DNA of 60,179 nt from Anaerococcus tetradius ATCC 35098 (GTDB taxonomy: Bacteria > Bacillota > Clostridia > Tissierellales > Peptoniphilaceae): positions 1 to 60,179 of the forward strand of contig NZ_GG666301.1 in assembly GCF_000159095.1 (NCBI RefSeq), written 5' to 3'. Below the pieces are notes generated by a model. The model was not told the origin of the DNA and searched no databases. It worked only from the letters and a program-made list of their open reading frames with translations. This document shows positions 1 to 8,213 of this stretch, piece by piece; the stretch's first letter is position 1; each line of letters starts with the position of its first letter. The translations under genes were made by a program, and so were the position numbers.

Positions 1-3000
1 GTTTTTAAACAACTTCTTGTAGTCATCTATGCTTGGCTCATCGTCACCAATAAAACCAGTCAAGCATTTGTCTTTATATGCTTTTCCCTTAAATTCAGGA
101 TTGAAGGCATTTGGATTTGCATCGTCGTCATCATTTATTCCATCCCTGTCCTTATCTTGGTAGAGATTCATCTTGAAAGTTTTCTTGATGTTGTTTCCAT
201 CTTTTGTTGCATGGATTGTTACATCAATCACCTTATTAGTTCCATCGAACTTATCATCTGCTATTTCAATAGTTCCTACTATCTTATTTCCTTCTAGCCT
301 TAGGCCATCTGGTAGTCCCTCAGCAGATGTTATTGTAACACCATTGGCAGCCTTGATTGTAAGGTCATCAATCTTTCTGTGGTTAAGGTTCTTATCAGCA
401 AATGTTAGGTCGATATCACCATCGCTAGCTTCAGTTTCTGGTTTTTGTGGATCTACTTCATGACCTGGCTTACTTGGAGTTGACTTATCTTCACTAATAA
501 CAAGGAAAACTGCAAATGATGCGTTGTTATTTTTCTCATAAGAATTATCTGTACAAAGAAGTCTTATGCTATCAAACTTAACTCCATCTTTGTCACTCTT
601 GTAGGTGTAAGTCTTTCCACTTACTGTAGTAGTCTTAACTAAGATTTGCTTTCCTAGCTCATCTTTCTTTAGCATTATGCTTTGCTTATCAGCTATATTT
701 TTCTTGTTTTCATATGATAAAGCTGGATTTGCTATCTCTTTCCAATTTTTGCCATCATCTAGGCTATATTCCATTTTCTTTATATAGTCCTTGCTATAAA
801 GACCGAATTTAATAGCTAAATCTACACTTCTCTTTGAGTCCTTGTGGGTAATTGTTGCATTAAGAACTTTTTTATTCTTTACTTCATCTGTAAAGTTCAT
901 CTTATCAGAAATAGCTTTTCCATCTTCACCTTTGATTTCTAGGCCATACTTAGCAAAATCCTTGTAGGAAACTATTTCTTCCTTCTTATCCTTGTAAATA
1001 AGTTTTACTTTTAAATCACTCAAATCAAGTAAGTCAGCTTTATTTGAAAGCAACTCTACCTTTTTGGTGTAGAAGTTTTTCTCTATCAAGGCATCCTTGT
1101 TTTCTACAATTTCAATTTTGTCTATATTGCTATTTGTCTTTTTATCATTTTCTGCTTTAGCAAGGGCAGCATCTACAGATAGGGCTGTTCCTCCAGCTGA
1201 TAATGTGGCACCTGATACTGCATCATACATTTCCTTAGCCTTGTATTTTGGTGATAGGTAGGCTTTGACTGCATATGAAGCGTAAGCTCTTAGAGGGAAG
1301 GATGGATTATCCTTATTATTCTTGATATAGTTTGCTCCATAATCCCCAACAAGCTCCCTAGCCTTAGCAACAGGATCTGTAGCATTTGCAATTTGCTCTA
1401 CCATATCCATGTGCATTTTCATTATAGCTATGTTACGCTTACCATTTACAGGGTCTTTTAGGAATTTAATTATCTTGGCAGATGTTGTTCTGAATGAGTC
1501 TCCATCATCTGGGTAGCTATCTTCATCTCTTACAATGTCTATGATTTTGCCATCTTTTATTTTTACTTTTGTCTTAACTTTTCCTTTTCCAGTATTGTAT
1601 CCAGAGCCTTCTCCGTCAAATGAACCCTCAGCAAGCTCTCCCTTTCTCATGTTCTCTTCTAGGGCCTTTTCTTCCTTGCTTTGTGGTTTTTCGCCTGGTT
1701 TTTCTTCGCTACCTGGACCTGGTTGTGGTTTTTCACCTGGTTTTTCTTCACTGCCTGGGCCTGGTTGTGGTTTTTCGCCCGGTTTTTCTTCACTGCCTGG
1801 GCTTGGTTGTGGTTTTTCGCCTGGTTTTTCTTCGCTTCCTGGGCTTGGTGCTGGTTTTTCGCCTGGTTTTTCTTCACTACCTGGGCCTGGTTCTGGTAGT
1901 GGTTGTGGTAGTGGTGGAAGAGATGGGTTTGGTTTAGGAATTTCTGGAATCTTACTTGATGAATCATCTATAGCCTTGTTGATTGCATCATTTACTGCAT
2001 TCATTATTCCCACACTTGAGTAGGTTGCTCCTGATATTGAATCAACTGTTCCGCTTTGTTTGCCTATCATCTTGTTGATTACTCCAAGAGCACTGTTGAA
2101 GTAGGCCTGATCATCTTCATTCGTTGTTATATCGACGCTTGCTATTTTACCATCTTTTATTGTTACTGATACGCCGATATTTCCCTTAAAGCCTCTAGCA
2201 GATCCTGTGTATGTTCCATCTTTTAGCTTGCCTTCTTTTGGTGGAAGTGGGCTTGGTGTTGGCACTGGGCTTGGTGCTGGTGATGGACTTGGTGTAGGAA
2301 GTGGACTTGGTGCTGGTGTAGGAAGGCTTGGGATTTTACTTGATGAATTATCTATAGCCTTGTTGATTGCATCGTTTACTGCATTCATTATTCCCACACT
2401 TGAGTAGGTTGCTCCTGATATTGAATCAACTGTTCCGCTTTGTTTGCCTATCATCTTGTTGATTACTCCTAGAGCACTGTTGAAGTAGGCTTGGTCATCT
2501 TCATTCGTTGTTATATCGACGCTTGCTATTTTACCATCTTTTATTGTTACTGATACGCCGATATTTCCCTTAAAGCCTCTAGCAGATCCTGTGTATGTTC
2601 CATCTTTTAGCTTGCCTTCTTTTGGCCTTGTAGCTTGGGTTGATGGCTTATCTTTGGACTTGCTTCCAGGTTTTTTGTCATTTTCTGTTTTCTTATTTTT
2701 TGCTAGTGGCTTGTTTGCAGCTTTTGAATTTGCTTTTCTTTTATTATTTTTACCTTGAGATGGGCCTTCAACTGCCTTATTTAGAGCATCATTTACAGCA
2801 TTTATTATGCCCACGCTTGAGTAGGTTGCTCCTGATACTGAATCAACATTAGCACTTGTTTGACCAATCATCCTGTTGATTACTGCAAGGGCACTGTTAA
2901 AGTAAGCATCATCATCATTGTAGCTAAGGATGTCTACGCCAGCAATTTTGCCATCTCTTACGCTTACAGATACGCTTATATTTCCCCTATATCCTGAGGC

Positions 3001-3648
3001 AGATCCTTGGTATGTTCCATCTTTTAGGCGACCACCTTCTGGTATATTAACTGATGATGAAGCCAGAGACCTTGCTGGTCCAGAAGAATGACCAATAGCT
3101 GATCCACTAGATCTAGATTTTCTGCTTCTAGCGCTAGATTTTTTCTTATTCTTATTCTTTTGGGATTTTCCTTTTTTTGAAGTTCCCTTCTTCTCAGCTT
3201 TTTGCAAAGCGTTTTGAACAGCTTCTTTTAAGGCATCTGATGATATGGTTGCTCCTGAGATAGAATCTACGTCAGTACTGTTGGCATCAATTATATCATC
3301 TAAGACTTTTACAGCTTCATTAAAGTATTCAGGTGTTTCATCTTGTGAAACAACTTCAATATCCGCTATTTTTCCATCTTTTATAGTAACTTTAACTGTT
3401 ACATCACTGCTATAACCTCTTGCGCTTCCTTCATAGACGCCGTCAGTATAGGTACTATCATCATTAAGATCATCTTTTTTGTGTTTTTCTGTATTTTTGT
3501 CTTTGTCTTCCGTCTGCTCGGTCTTGTTTTTTGGACTATCAGCTTTTTTAGACTGAGAGCCTATGGAAATTGTTCCGAATACAATTCCAGCAGAAATAGC
3601 GAGTATAAGTGACGATACAGATATCCACTCTAATCTTTTATTCCCCAT
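1..3648 (-). CDS. Large multi-domain FMN-binding surface protein (3' part beyond window)
   Basis: Open frame of at least 1216 codons from an ATG at 3648 (GGAG 8 nt upstream), running off the left edge. The N-terminus has a short basic segment and one hydrophobic helix (about residues 9-27): a signal peptide or anchor. Five FMN_bind-type domains follow, with D-x-x-S-G-A-T motifs whose threonines are T134, T275, T414, T542 and T815. In NqrC/RnfG-type proteins the ApbE transferase attaches FMN to this threonine. Linkers are Lys/Ser-rich or Pro-rich; residues about 586-655 are five 14-residue repeats of the GSEEKPGEKPxP type. The fifth domain is larger and more divergent. The C-terminal part shows an Ig-like He_PIG motif (GLPDGLRLEGNKIVGT, near 1110) and an acidic calcium-loop stretch (DKDRDGINDDDDANP, near 1165), both typical of adhesin stalks. 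I infer an envelope electron carrier or flavinylated adhesin. The wall anchor, if any, is outside the window, and no ApbE gene is seen here. Confidence 0.85.
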   Translation of the reverse strand, partial: MGNKRLEWISVSSLILAISAGIVFGTISIGSQSKKADSPKNKTEQTEDKDKNTEKHKKDDLNDDSTYTDGVYEGSARGYSSDVTVKVTIKDGKIADIEVVSQDETPEYFNEAVKVLDDIIDANSTDVDSISGATISSDALKEAVQNALQKAEKKGTSKKGKSQKNKNKKKSSARSRKSRSSGSAIGHSSGPARSLASSSVNIPEGGRLKDGTYQGSASGYRGNISVSVSVRDGKIAGVDILSYNDDDAYFNSALAVINRMIGQTSANVDSVSGATYSSVGIINAVNDALNKAVEGPSQGKNNKRKANSKAANKPLAKNKKTENDKKPGSKSKDKPSTQATRPKEGKLKDGTYTGSARGFKGNIGVSVTIKDGKIASVDITTNEDDQAYFNSALGVINKMIGKQSGTVDSISGATYSSVGIMNAVNDAINKAIDNSSSKIPSLPTPAPSPLPTPSPSPAPSPVPTPSPLPPKEGKLKDGTYTGSARGFKGNIGVSVTIKDGKIASVDITTNEDDQAYFNSALGVINKMIGKQSGTVDSISGATYSSVGIMNAVNDAINKAIDDSSSKIPEIPKPNPSLPPLPQPLPEPGPGSEEKPGEKPAPSPGSEEKPGEKPQPSPGSEEKPGEKPQPGPGSEEKPGEKPQPGPGSEEKPGEKPQSKEEKALEENMRKGELAEGSFDGEGSGYNTGKGKVKTKVKIKDGKIIDIVRDEDSYPDDGDSFRTTSAKIIKFLKDPVNGKRNIAIMKMHMDMVEQIANATDPVAKARELVGDYGANYIKNNKDNPSFPLRAYASYAVKAYLSPKYKAKEMYDAVSGATLSAGGTALSVDAALAKAENDKKTNSNIDKIEIVENKDALIEKNFYTKKVELLSNKADLLDLSDLKVKLIYKDKKEEIVSYKDFAKYGLEIKGEDGKAISDKMNFTDEVKNKKVLNATITHKDSKRSVDLAIKFGLYSKDYIKKMEYSLDDGKNWKEIANPALSYENKKNIADKQSIMLKKDELGKQILVKTTTVSGKTYTYKSDKDGVKFDSIRLLCTDNSYEKNNNASFAVFLVISEDKSTPSKPGHEVDPQKPETEASDGDIDLTFADKNLNHRKIDDLTIKAANGVTITSAEGLPDGLRLEGNKIVGTIEIADDKFDGTNKVIDVTIHATKDGNNIKKTFKMNLYQDKDRDGINDDDDANPNAFNPEFKGKAYKDKCLTGFIGDDEPSIDDYKKLFKN
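1684..1893 (-). repeat. Five tandem 42-bp repeats coding Pro/Glu/Lys-rich linker
   Basis: Five in-frame 42-bp units (starting at 1684, 1726, 1768, 1810 and 1852) encode 14-residue GSEEKPGEKPxPxP repeats between FMN domains 4 and 5. The units differ by a few bases. This looks like a wall-spanning linker; copy number is likely to vary between strains (inference). Confidence 0.9.
1952..2241 (-). repeat. Near-identical FMN-domain repeat, copy B
   Basis: About 290 bp repeated almost base for base 384 bp away (2336-2625), covering all of FMN domain 4 and its flank. The 384-bp offset is a multiple of three, so the frame is kept. The near lack of synonymous differences indicates a recent duplication or ongoing gene conversion. 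Confidence 0.92.
2336..2625 (-). repeat. Near-identical FMN-domain repeat, copy A
   Basis: Partner of 1952-2241, encoding FMN domain 3. The flanking linkers differ (a Pro/Ser-rich linker follows this copy), so the duplicated unit is the domain itself rather than a longer block. Confidence 0.92.
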
Positions 3649-4464
3649 TAACTACTCCTAACTTATTTTATTAATTACAGTTATTATTTTTATAATTGTA
3701 TAAGTTTGTTTGCAATCTTTTCGCTATAGCCAAGTCTTAGAACTAAGTTTCGAATAATAGCAAAGTCCAATCCTATCTAGTAGACAATAAGTTAGCATCA
3801 ATATTTTCTTATTTTTCGATAAATAAGCTTTTTCATTTCTTTTTCTTATTTACTAGCCTAAGTTCGCCTTTAGCTATATTTAGAGGCTTTAGCCTTGATA
3901 TCGTTTTTATACGTTCAGTTGAGTATGTAACATTCAAAAATCTAACCTATAGACTCTTAATAATAAATCCACTTTCATAGTGAACAATAAGGATTTTTGT
4001 GAAAATTAACAAGACTTCTATGAGATATGGCTTTTCCTATAGGATTCTAACAAGAAGATAAAATACCATAGTTAAGTAGCTTAACTTATCCTTCCTCTGG
4101 TCACAGATATTTCCTATGAGTCTAGCTAGAAATTAATCCTAGCTATAGCAATGTAATCCACTTTGCATTTTAAATGTTTGCCGGTTGATAGCTTATAGGG
4201 CTTGCAAGCTAGAGAAAATCATCTAGAAAGCAAGCCTATAAACTATATAAAGCCCAGCTTATAGACAAAATCTTTGAGAGCACTAATAGAAACAAAGAAA
4301 GAAATAACATATACCTTAGCCGTCAAATTGTGGGAGTTTTGTTTAGACTCAGGTTTTGTTTTCTAGAAAGGATTATCAAGGAGTTTTGTCTATACTCTCA
4401 ACTTTATATGCAATATTTTATGCAATTATGCAACTATATAAATATAATACTGCAATCAATTCTT
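3649..4464 (-). other. About 800-nt untranslated leader or intergenic region before the FMN protein
   Basis: No convincing gene on either strand. A transcript from the promoter at 4465-4493 would give a leader of roughly 800 nt. It contains an imperfect inverted repeat near 4190-4245 (arms around GCTTATAGGGCTTGC and GCAAGCCTATAAAC) without a following T-run, and a short hairpin near 3805-3828. The 65-codon plus-strand frame at 4330-4527 is hydrophobic, lacks a ribosome binding site and opposes the promoter, so I do not call it a gene. An additional weak promoter near 3680-3715 cannot be excluded. Confidence 0.5.
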
Positions 4465-4493
4465 ATTATAAAGAGAACAATTATCATTGTCAA
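4465..4493 (-). promoter_or_regulatory. Consensus sigma-70-type promoter with embedded Fur box
   Basis: On the minus strand TTGACA (4493-4488), a 17-bp spacer and TATAAT (4470-4465) form a perfect -35/-10 pair. The bases at 4473-4491 match the 19-bp Fur consensus GATAATGATAATCATTATC at 15 of 19 positions, so bound Fur would cover the spacer and -35. Reading direction is toward the FMN-binding surface protein. Iron-repressed transcription is inferred. Confidence 0.75.
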
Positions 4494-4746
4494 TACTTTT
4501 TTAAATTTTTTTAGGGATTTTTTATAATGATTTATTAGTTTCTTATTCTGGGGGTTTATCGCTATAAATGTTGATGTTTACAATTTTTTTGGAGTGCTTC
4601 TTTTCTTAGAAGCTTGTAAAAGTGTGATTTGCTTATAAAAAGTTTATTTTTCCTTGAGTCTTGACCACAAAAATTTTAATTTTTTTAATTTTCCCAAATT
4701 TTATAAAAGGTTAAAAATTTTATATTTGTGAATAAATATAAAATCA

Positions 4747-4773
4747 TATACTATACCCTCTGGGTATAGTATA
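4747..4773. promoter_or_regulatory. Perfect 12-bp inverted repeat, CsoR/CstR-like operator
   Basis: Arms TATACTATACCC and GGGTATAGTATA are separated by TCT. The ATACCC...GGGTAT core resembles operators of the CsoR/CstR (DUF156) family of copper and sulfide sensors. No such regulator or an obvious target gene is adjacent. The resemblance is by eye only. Confidence 0.4.
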
Positions 4774-4839
4774 AATGATGTGATATTAAATTTCTGTTAA
4801 GATTTTATTTTTTTATCTAAAAAGCCCCAGGCAAAAGAT

Positions 4840-4877
4840 AAAGCTTTGAAGGCGTTTTAGAGCGATTTCAAAGCTTT
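4840..4877. terminator. Hairpin terminator downstream of radA
   Basis: Arms AAAGCTTTGAA (4840-4850) and TTCAAAGCTTT (4867-4877) form an 11-bp stem with a 16-nt loop. T-rich tracts on both sides allow termination in either direction; it follows the radA stop by about 100 nt. Confidence 0.65.
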
Positions 4878-4979
4878 TAGTCTGTTTTTTATTATTTGAT
4901 TTTCCAGAAAGCCATAATTTTTTTATAGGCGTTCATAAATTTCTTGGCATTTTAGCCGATTAAAGTTTTTTTCTAGTTT

Positions 4980-6347
4980 TTATTTTCCCAAGACCTCTTT
5001 TACAACTTCTCTGATATTTGCTAGTTGGATTATTTTTAGGTCATTAAATTCTTTTTCATCTACAGAATTTTTTGCCACATAGGCATTTTTGTAGCCAAGT
5101 CTTTCGATTTCTTTTAGTCTTTGCTTGATTTGGGGAACTTTTTTAAGCTCACCAGTTAAGCCCACTTCGGCTATAAATACGCTCTTATCAGATACTGGGA
5201 CTTTCATTAGGGATGATGCAATGGAGATCATTATTGCCAAGTTTACTGAAGGCTCGCCTAGTTTTAGTCCTCCAGTTGTTTTTATTATGACATTTTGATC
5301 ATAGAGATTAAGGCCTGCTCTTTCTTGAAGAATCGAGATTAGGGTGTTTAGGTCATCCCTTCTTAGGGAGTCGCCTATCCTTTGAGGATAGGGCATAAAA
5401 GATCTTGATACCAAGGATTCGATTTCTACTTCTAAGAGTCTTGAGCCTTCCTTGGTTACAGAGATTGCCGAACCTTCTATGGCGGTATTTCTTTCTGTTA
5501 TGAAGTATTCGCTCGGATTTGTTATTTCATTAAGTCCGTCCTCATCCATAGAAAATAGACCTATCTCACCAGTTCTTCCGAATCTATTTTTTGTCGAAGT
5601 AAGAACCCTCAAGTCTTCTTCGCTTTCACCATCTAGGATTAGGACGGTGTCAACTAGGTGCTCCAAGGTCCTTAGCCCTGCCATCTCGCCTTTTTTTGTC
5701 ATATGGCCTATCATTATAACCGCTCTTTTTCTTTGACTATCTTTGGCAAGTTCTACTGCCTTGTTGGCTACTTCTATGGTCTGAGTAGGGCTTCCTGCCT
5801 TACTGTCAAATTCAGCTAGGCTAAAGGTTTGAATAGAGTCTAGAAAAATTATATCGCAATCTATCTTCTTTATCTCTTTTATAGCAAGGTCCATAGACCC
5901 TGTCGAAAGAATCCAAATATTTTCTGGAAGTGAAGGCATAATCCTATCAGCCCTCGACTTGATTTGGCTTTCACTTTCTTCTCCAGAAATGTAGAGAACT
6001 TTTAGACCCTTATCGGCGTAAGATTTAGATAATTGTAGAAGGAGGGTTGACTTTCCTGCTCCTGGTCTTGCTGTAAGGATAGAAACAGAGTCCCTAACAA
6101 GACCTCCTCCAATAGCTCTGTCAAATTCACTATAGGTCGACTTGATTCTTTCCGATTCGTCAAGGGCTATGGTCTTTAGCTTTATGGCGTTTTTATTTTC
6201 CACTACTAGGCTTTGCTTAGGACAAGTTTTCTCGGAAATAGTTTCATGCATGGTTCCCCACTTGCCACATTCTGGGCATTGACCAGCCCACACAGGCTGG
6301 CTATGACCACAATTACTACATTCGTAAGCCTTTTTTAGCTTTGCCAT
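4980..6347 (-). CDS. radA: DNA repair protein RadA/Sms
   Basis: 455 residues, normal for RadA. RadA is a RecA-like DnaB-type helicase that promotes branch migration in homologous recombination. An N-terminal zinc finger (CSNCG...CPECG, residues about 10-30) is followed by a RecA-like core with Walker A ARPGAGKST, the RadA signature KNRFG and a C-terminal Lon-protease-like domain without an obvious Ser-Lys dyad role. The ATG at 6347 is preferred over the GTG at 6350 because GGAG lies 7 nt upstream. The start overlaps the stop of the upstream ligase gene (TGATG), so the two are translationally coupled. Confidence 0.96.
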   Translation of the reverse strand: MAKLKKAYECSNCGHSQPVWAGQCPECGKWGTMHETISEKTCPKQSLVVENKNAIKLKTIALDESERIKSTYSEFDRAIGGGLVRDSVSILTARPGAGKSTLLLQLSKSYADKGLKVLYISGEESESQIKSRADRIMPSLPENIWILSTGSMDLAIKEIKKIDCDIIFLDSIQTFSLAEFDSKAGSPTQTIEVANKAVELAKDSQRKRAVIMIGHMTKKGEMAGLRTLEHLVDTVLILDGESEEDLRVLTSTKNRFGRTGEIGLFSMDEDGLNEITNPSEYFITERNTAIEGSAISVTKEGSRLLEVEIESLVSRSFMPYPQRIGDSLRRDDLNTLISILQERAGLNLYDQNVIIKTTGGLKLGEPSVNLAIMISIASSLMKVPVSDKSVFIAEVGLTGELKKVPQIKQRLKEIERLGYKNAYVAKNSVDEKEFNDLKIIQLANIREVVKEVLGK

Positions 6348-7645
6348 CACTTACTCCTTTGTGAATTATTAGCAGAGAAAACTCTTATGGCCTCTCTAGG
6401 ATCTTTTTTGTAGAGCTTTTCGTAAATATCTCTAGGGCTTTTTCCTTCTTCAAGAATTTCTCTTAGGGGGTCTAGGAAATCTCCCTCATCATCCAAGGCT
6501 TTTTTTGCCAAATCTATAAAGTCTAAGGCCCACTTATAGATTTCCTTATCCTTATACTTGGCATGAAGGCCATATCTTTCGCATCTACTCTTTAGATTAG
6601 TTACTTGTGGATAGTCCATATCCTCAAAAATCTCATAAAGTTTGTTTAGGTTATCCTCATCATAAAACAAGCCTTTGATTAGGGCAAGGCAGGCAAAGTT
6701 GTAAGGGTAAGGAAGCTCATCTGGCATCCTAATTTCTAGATATTTTTTAGCCCTAACATCAGGAAATACTATGGATAGGGCGTGAAAAATCATCTCATCA
6801 CTAAAGTCTTCATCCATGATCTCAGAGAATTTGACCCTTCCCTTATAGCTTTCTTCTCCATCTTCCTTGATAAAGATTATGTCTGTATCAAGGATTTTTC
6901 TAGCATATTTTTCATAGGAAAGATCATGATCAAAGGCAAAAGGATAGACTCCCGTCCTTTGTCTATCACAATTATCCCAAATCATCTGGCGGAGATTTCT
7001 TTTATCATAAACTTCGCCCTCAAAAATATAGGCATTATCGAAAATCGAATACAAAAAGGGGCTTAGGGCACTCGCTAGGAAGTATTTTCTCTTAAAATCT
7101 TCTTCATTAGCGTAATCTATGGTTACTTGAAGGCTCGCTGTTCCCTTCATCATATTGTGGGCGTAGGCCCCTCCATTTATCCTAAAATATTCGTACATGA
7201 AATCATACCTTTTCTTTGGAATGATTTTTATAGCAGAGATTTTGCTTTTGGGATGATATCCAACACTTGCCAAAATTTGACCCTTATTTTCAAATATTGG
7301 GACAAGTTCTGCCATAGCCCTTGTATAGTCCCTATAAAGGTCATTAATGCTCTTTTTCGACCTTATGGCTAGCTCGAATTGACTGGCAGGTTCGATGGAA
7401 ATATCAAAATTCTCCTTGCTAAGGCCAAGAATGTTTCCTTCTTCTTCTTTTATATCATAGCCAAGCCTTCCTATCTCTGCCATGGACTCACAAATCCCAT
7501 CTTTACCATAATAGGAAATAGTCGTTAGGCTGTCTTTATCAACTACAAAGTGTTCCGACTCAAAGCCTATAGAAAAGTCTTTAGTCTCTTTTTCTCCACT
7601 CTTAATAAAATTTACAATTTTTTCTATCTTTTCTCTAAAATTCAT
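6347..7645 (-). CDS. Glutamate-cysteine ligase family protein (GCS2 type)
   Basis: 432 residues. The N-terminal IGFESEHFVV resembles the metal/ATP-binding G-x-E-x-E motif of GCS2-type gamma-glutamylcysteine ligases, and the middle part (GTASLQVTIDYANEEDF, then FAFDHDLSYEKYA) matches the plant/actinobacterial-type enzymes related to GshA and EgtA. The reaction would be ATP-dependent joining of glutamate and cysteine. No glutathione synthetase or ergothioneine gene is next to it, so the product may be gamma-glutamylcysteine itself or another amino acid may be used. Start supported by GAGAAAGG 6 nt upstream. First gene of a pair with radA. Confidence 0.8.
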   Translation of the reverse strand: MNFREKIEKIVNFIKSGEKETKDFSIGFESEHFVVDKDSLTTISYYGKDGICESMAEIGRLGYDIKEEEGNILGLSKENFDISIEPASQFELAIRSKKSINDLYRDYTRAMAELVPIFENKGQILASVGYHPKSKISAIKIIPKKRYDFMYEYFRINGGAYAHNMMKGTASLQVTIDYANEEDFKRKYFLASALSPFLYSIFDNAYIFEGEVYDKRNLRQMIWDNCDRQRTGVYPFAFDHDLSYEKYARKILDTDIIFIKEDGEESYKGRVKFSEIMDEDFSDEMIFHALSIVFPDVRAKKYLEIRMPDELPYPYNFACLALIKGLFYDEDNLNKLYEIFEDMDYPQVTNLKSRCERYGLHAKYKDKEIYKWALDFIDLAKKALDDEGDFLDPLREILEEGKSPRDIYEKLYKKDPREAIRVFSANNSQRSK

Positions 7646-7726
7646 ATCAACCTTTCTCTTTAATCTTGCAATTACTATTACTATACGCTTTGTGGCATAT
7701 TTATCTTCAAATAATATAGTTAAGAC

Positions 7727-8185
7727 ATGATCTACGCATATTACAAGACAAAATTAGGCTTTATAAAATTTAGCTATGAAGATTTGATTAAGAAAATAGA
7801 ATTGGTCGATAAAGTTTCCACAAATGACGAAAAATCTGAAATCACAGATAGGGTTTTTTTTGAAATTGAAGAGTATCTGGAAAATAAAAGAAAGATTTTT
7901 ACTTCCTATGAGCTCCTCGATACGAGTTTAAGTCCCTTCCAGAAGAAAGTTCTCTCTGAGCTTAGAAAAATTCCCTACGGAAAAACTTCTACCTACAAGA
8001 AATTAAGCGAAAAAATAGCAAGGCCCAGAGCCTACAGACCAGTAGCCAGGGCCTTAGCCACTAATCCTTTTTTTATAATCTATCCCTGCCATAGGGTCAA
8101 AAAATCAGATGGAAGTCTCGGAGGCTTCGCCTATGGAGAAAAAGTTAAAGAATATTTACTAAATCTTGAAAAAGGAGGAAAGTAA
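7727..8185 (+). CDS. ogt: Methylated-DNA--protein-cysteine methyltransferase
   Basis: 152 residues, the usual size for Ogt. It removes methyl groups from O6-methylguanine by irreversible transfer to its own cysteine. The active site PCHRV sits near residue 125; the helix-turn-helix that inserts the recognition arginine precedes it (KIPYGKTSTYKKLSEKIARPRAYRPVARAL). The motif S-L-G-G-F-A-Y-G follows as expected. It is divergent from the ligase-radA pair. No strong ribosome binding site precedes the ATG. Confidence 0.93.
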   Translation: MIYAYYKTKLGFIKFSYEDLIKKIELVDKVSTNDEKSEITDRVFFEIEEYLENKRKIFTSYELLDTSLSPFQKKVLSELRKIPYGKTSTYKKLSEKIARPRAYRPVARALATNPFFIIYPCHRVKKSDGSLGGFAYGEKVKEYLLNLEKGGK

Positions 8186-8213
8186 AAGCTCTCGATTGAG
8201 AGCTTTTGTTTTA
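8185..8213. terminator. Bidirectional terminator between ogt and malK-type gene
   Basis: Arms AAAGCTCTC (8185-8193) and GAGAGCTTT (8198-8206) with a GATT loop, followed by TTGTTTT on the plus strand and T-rich sequence on the minus strand. It separates two convergent genes. Confidence 0.85.

Noticed and set aside
1684-1893. CRISPR-like array
   Set aside because: 42-bp units are contiguous, without spacers, and encode an in-frame linker.
1535-2407. Plus-strand glycine-rich and aromatic-rich frames
   Set aside because: Antisense shadows of the Pro/Glu/Lys repeats in the large flavin protein.
4330-4527. 65-codon plus-strand frame
   Set aside because: No ribosome binding site; runs through the Fur promoter on the opposite strand; low-complexity hydrophobic composition typical of AT-rich non-coding DNA.
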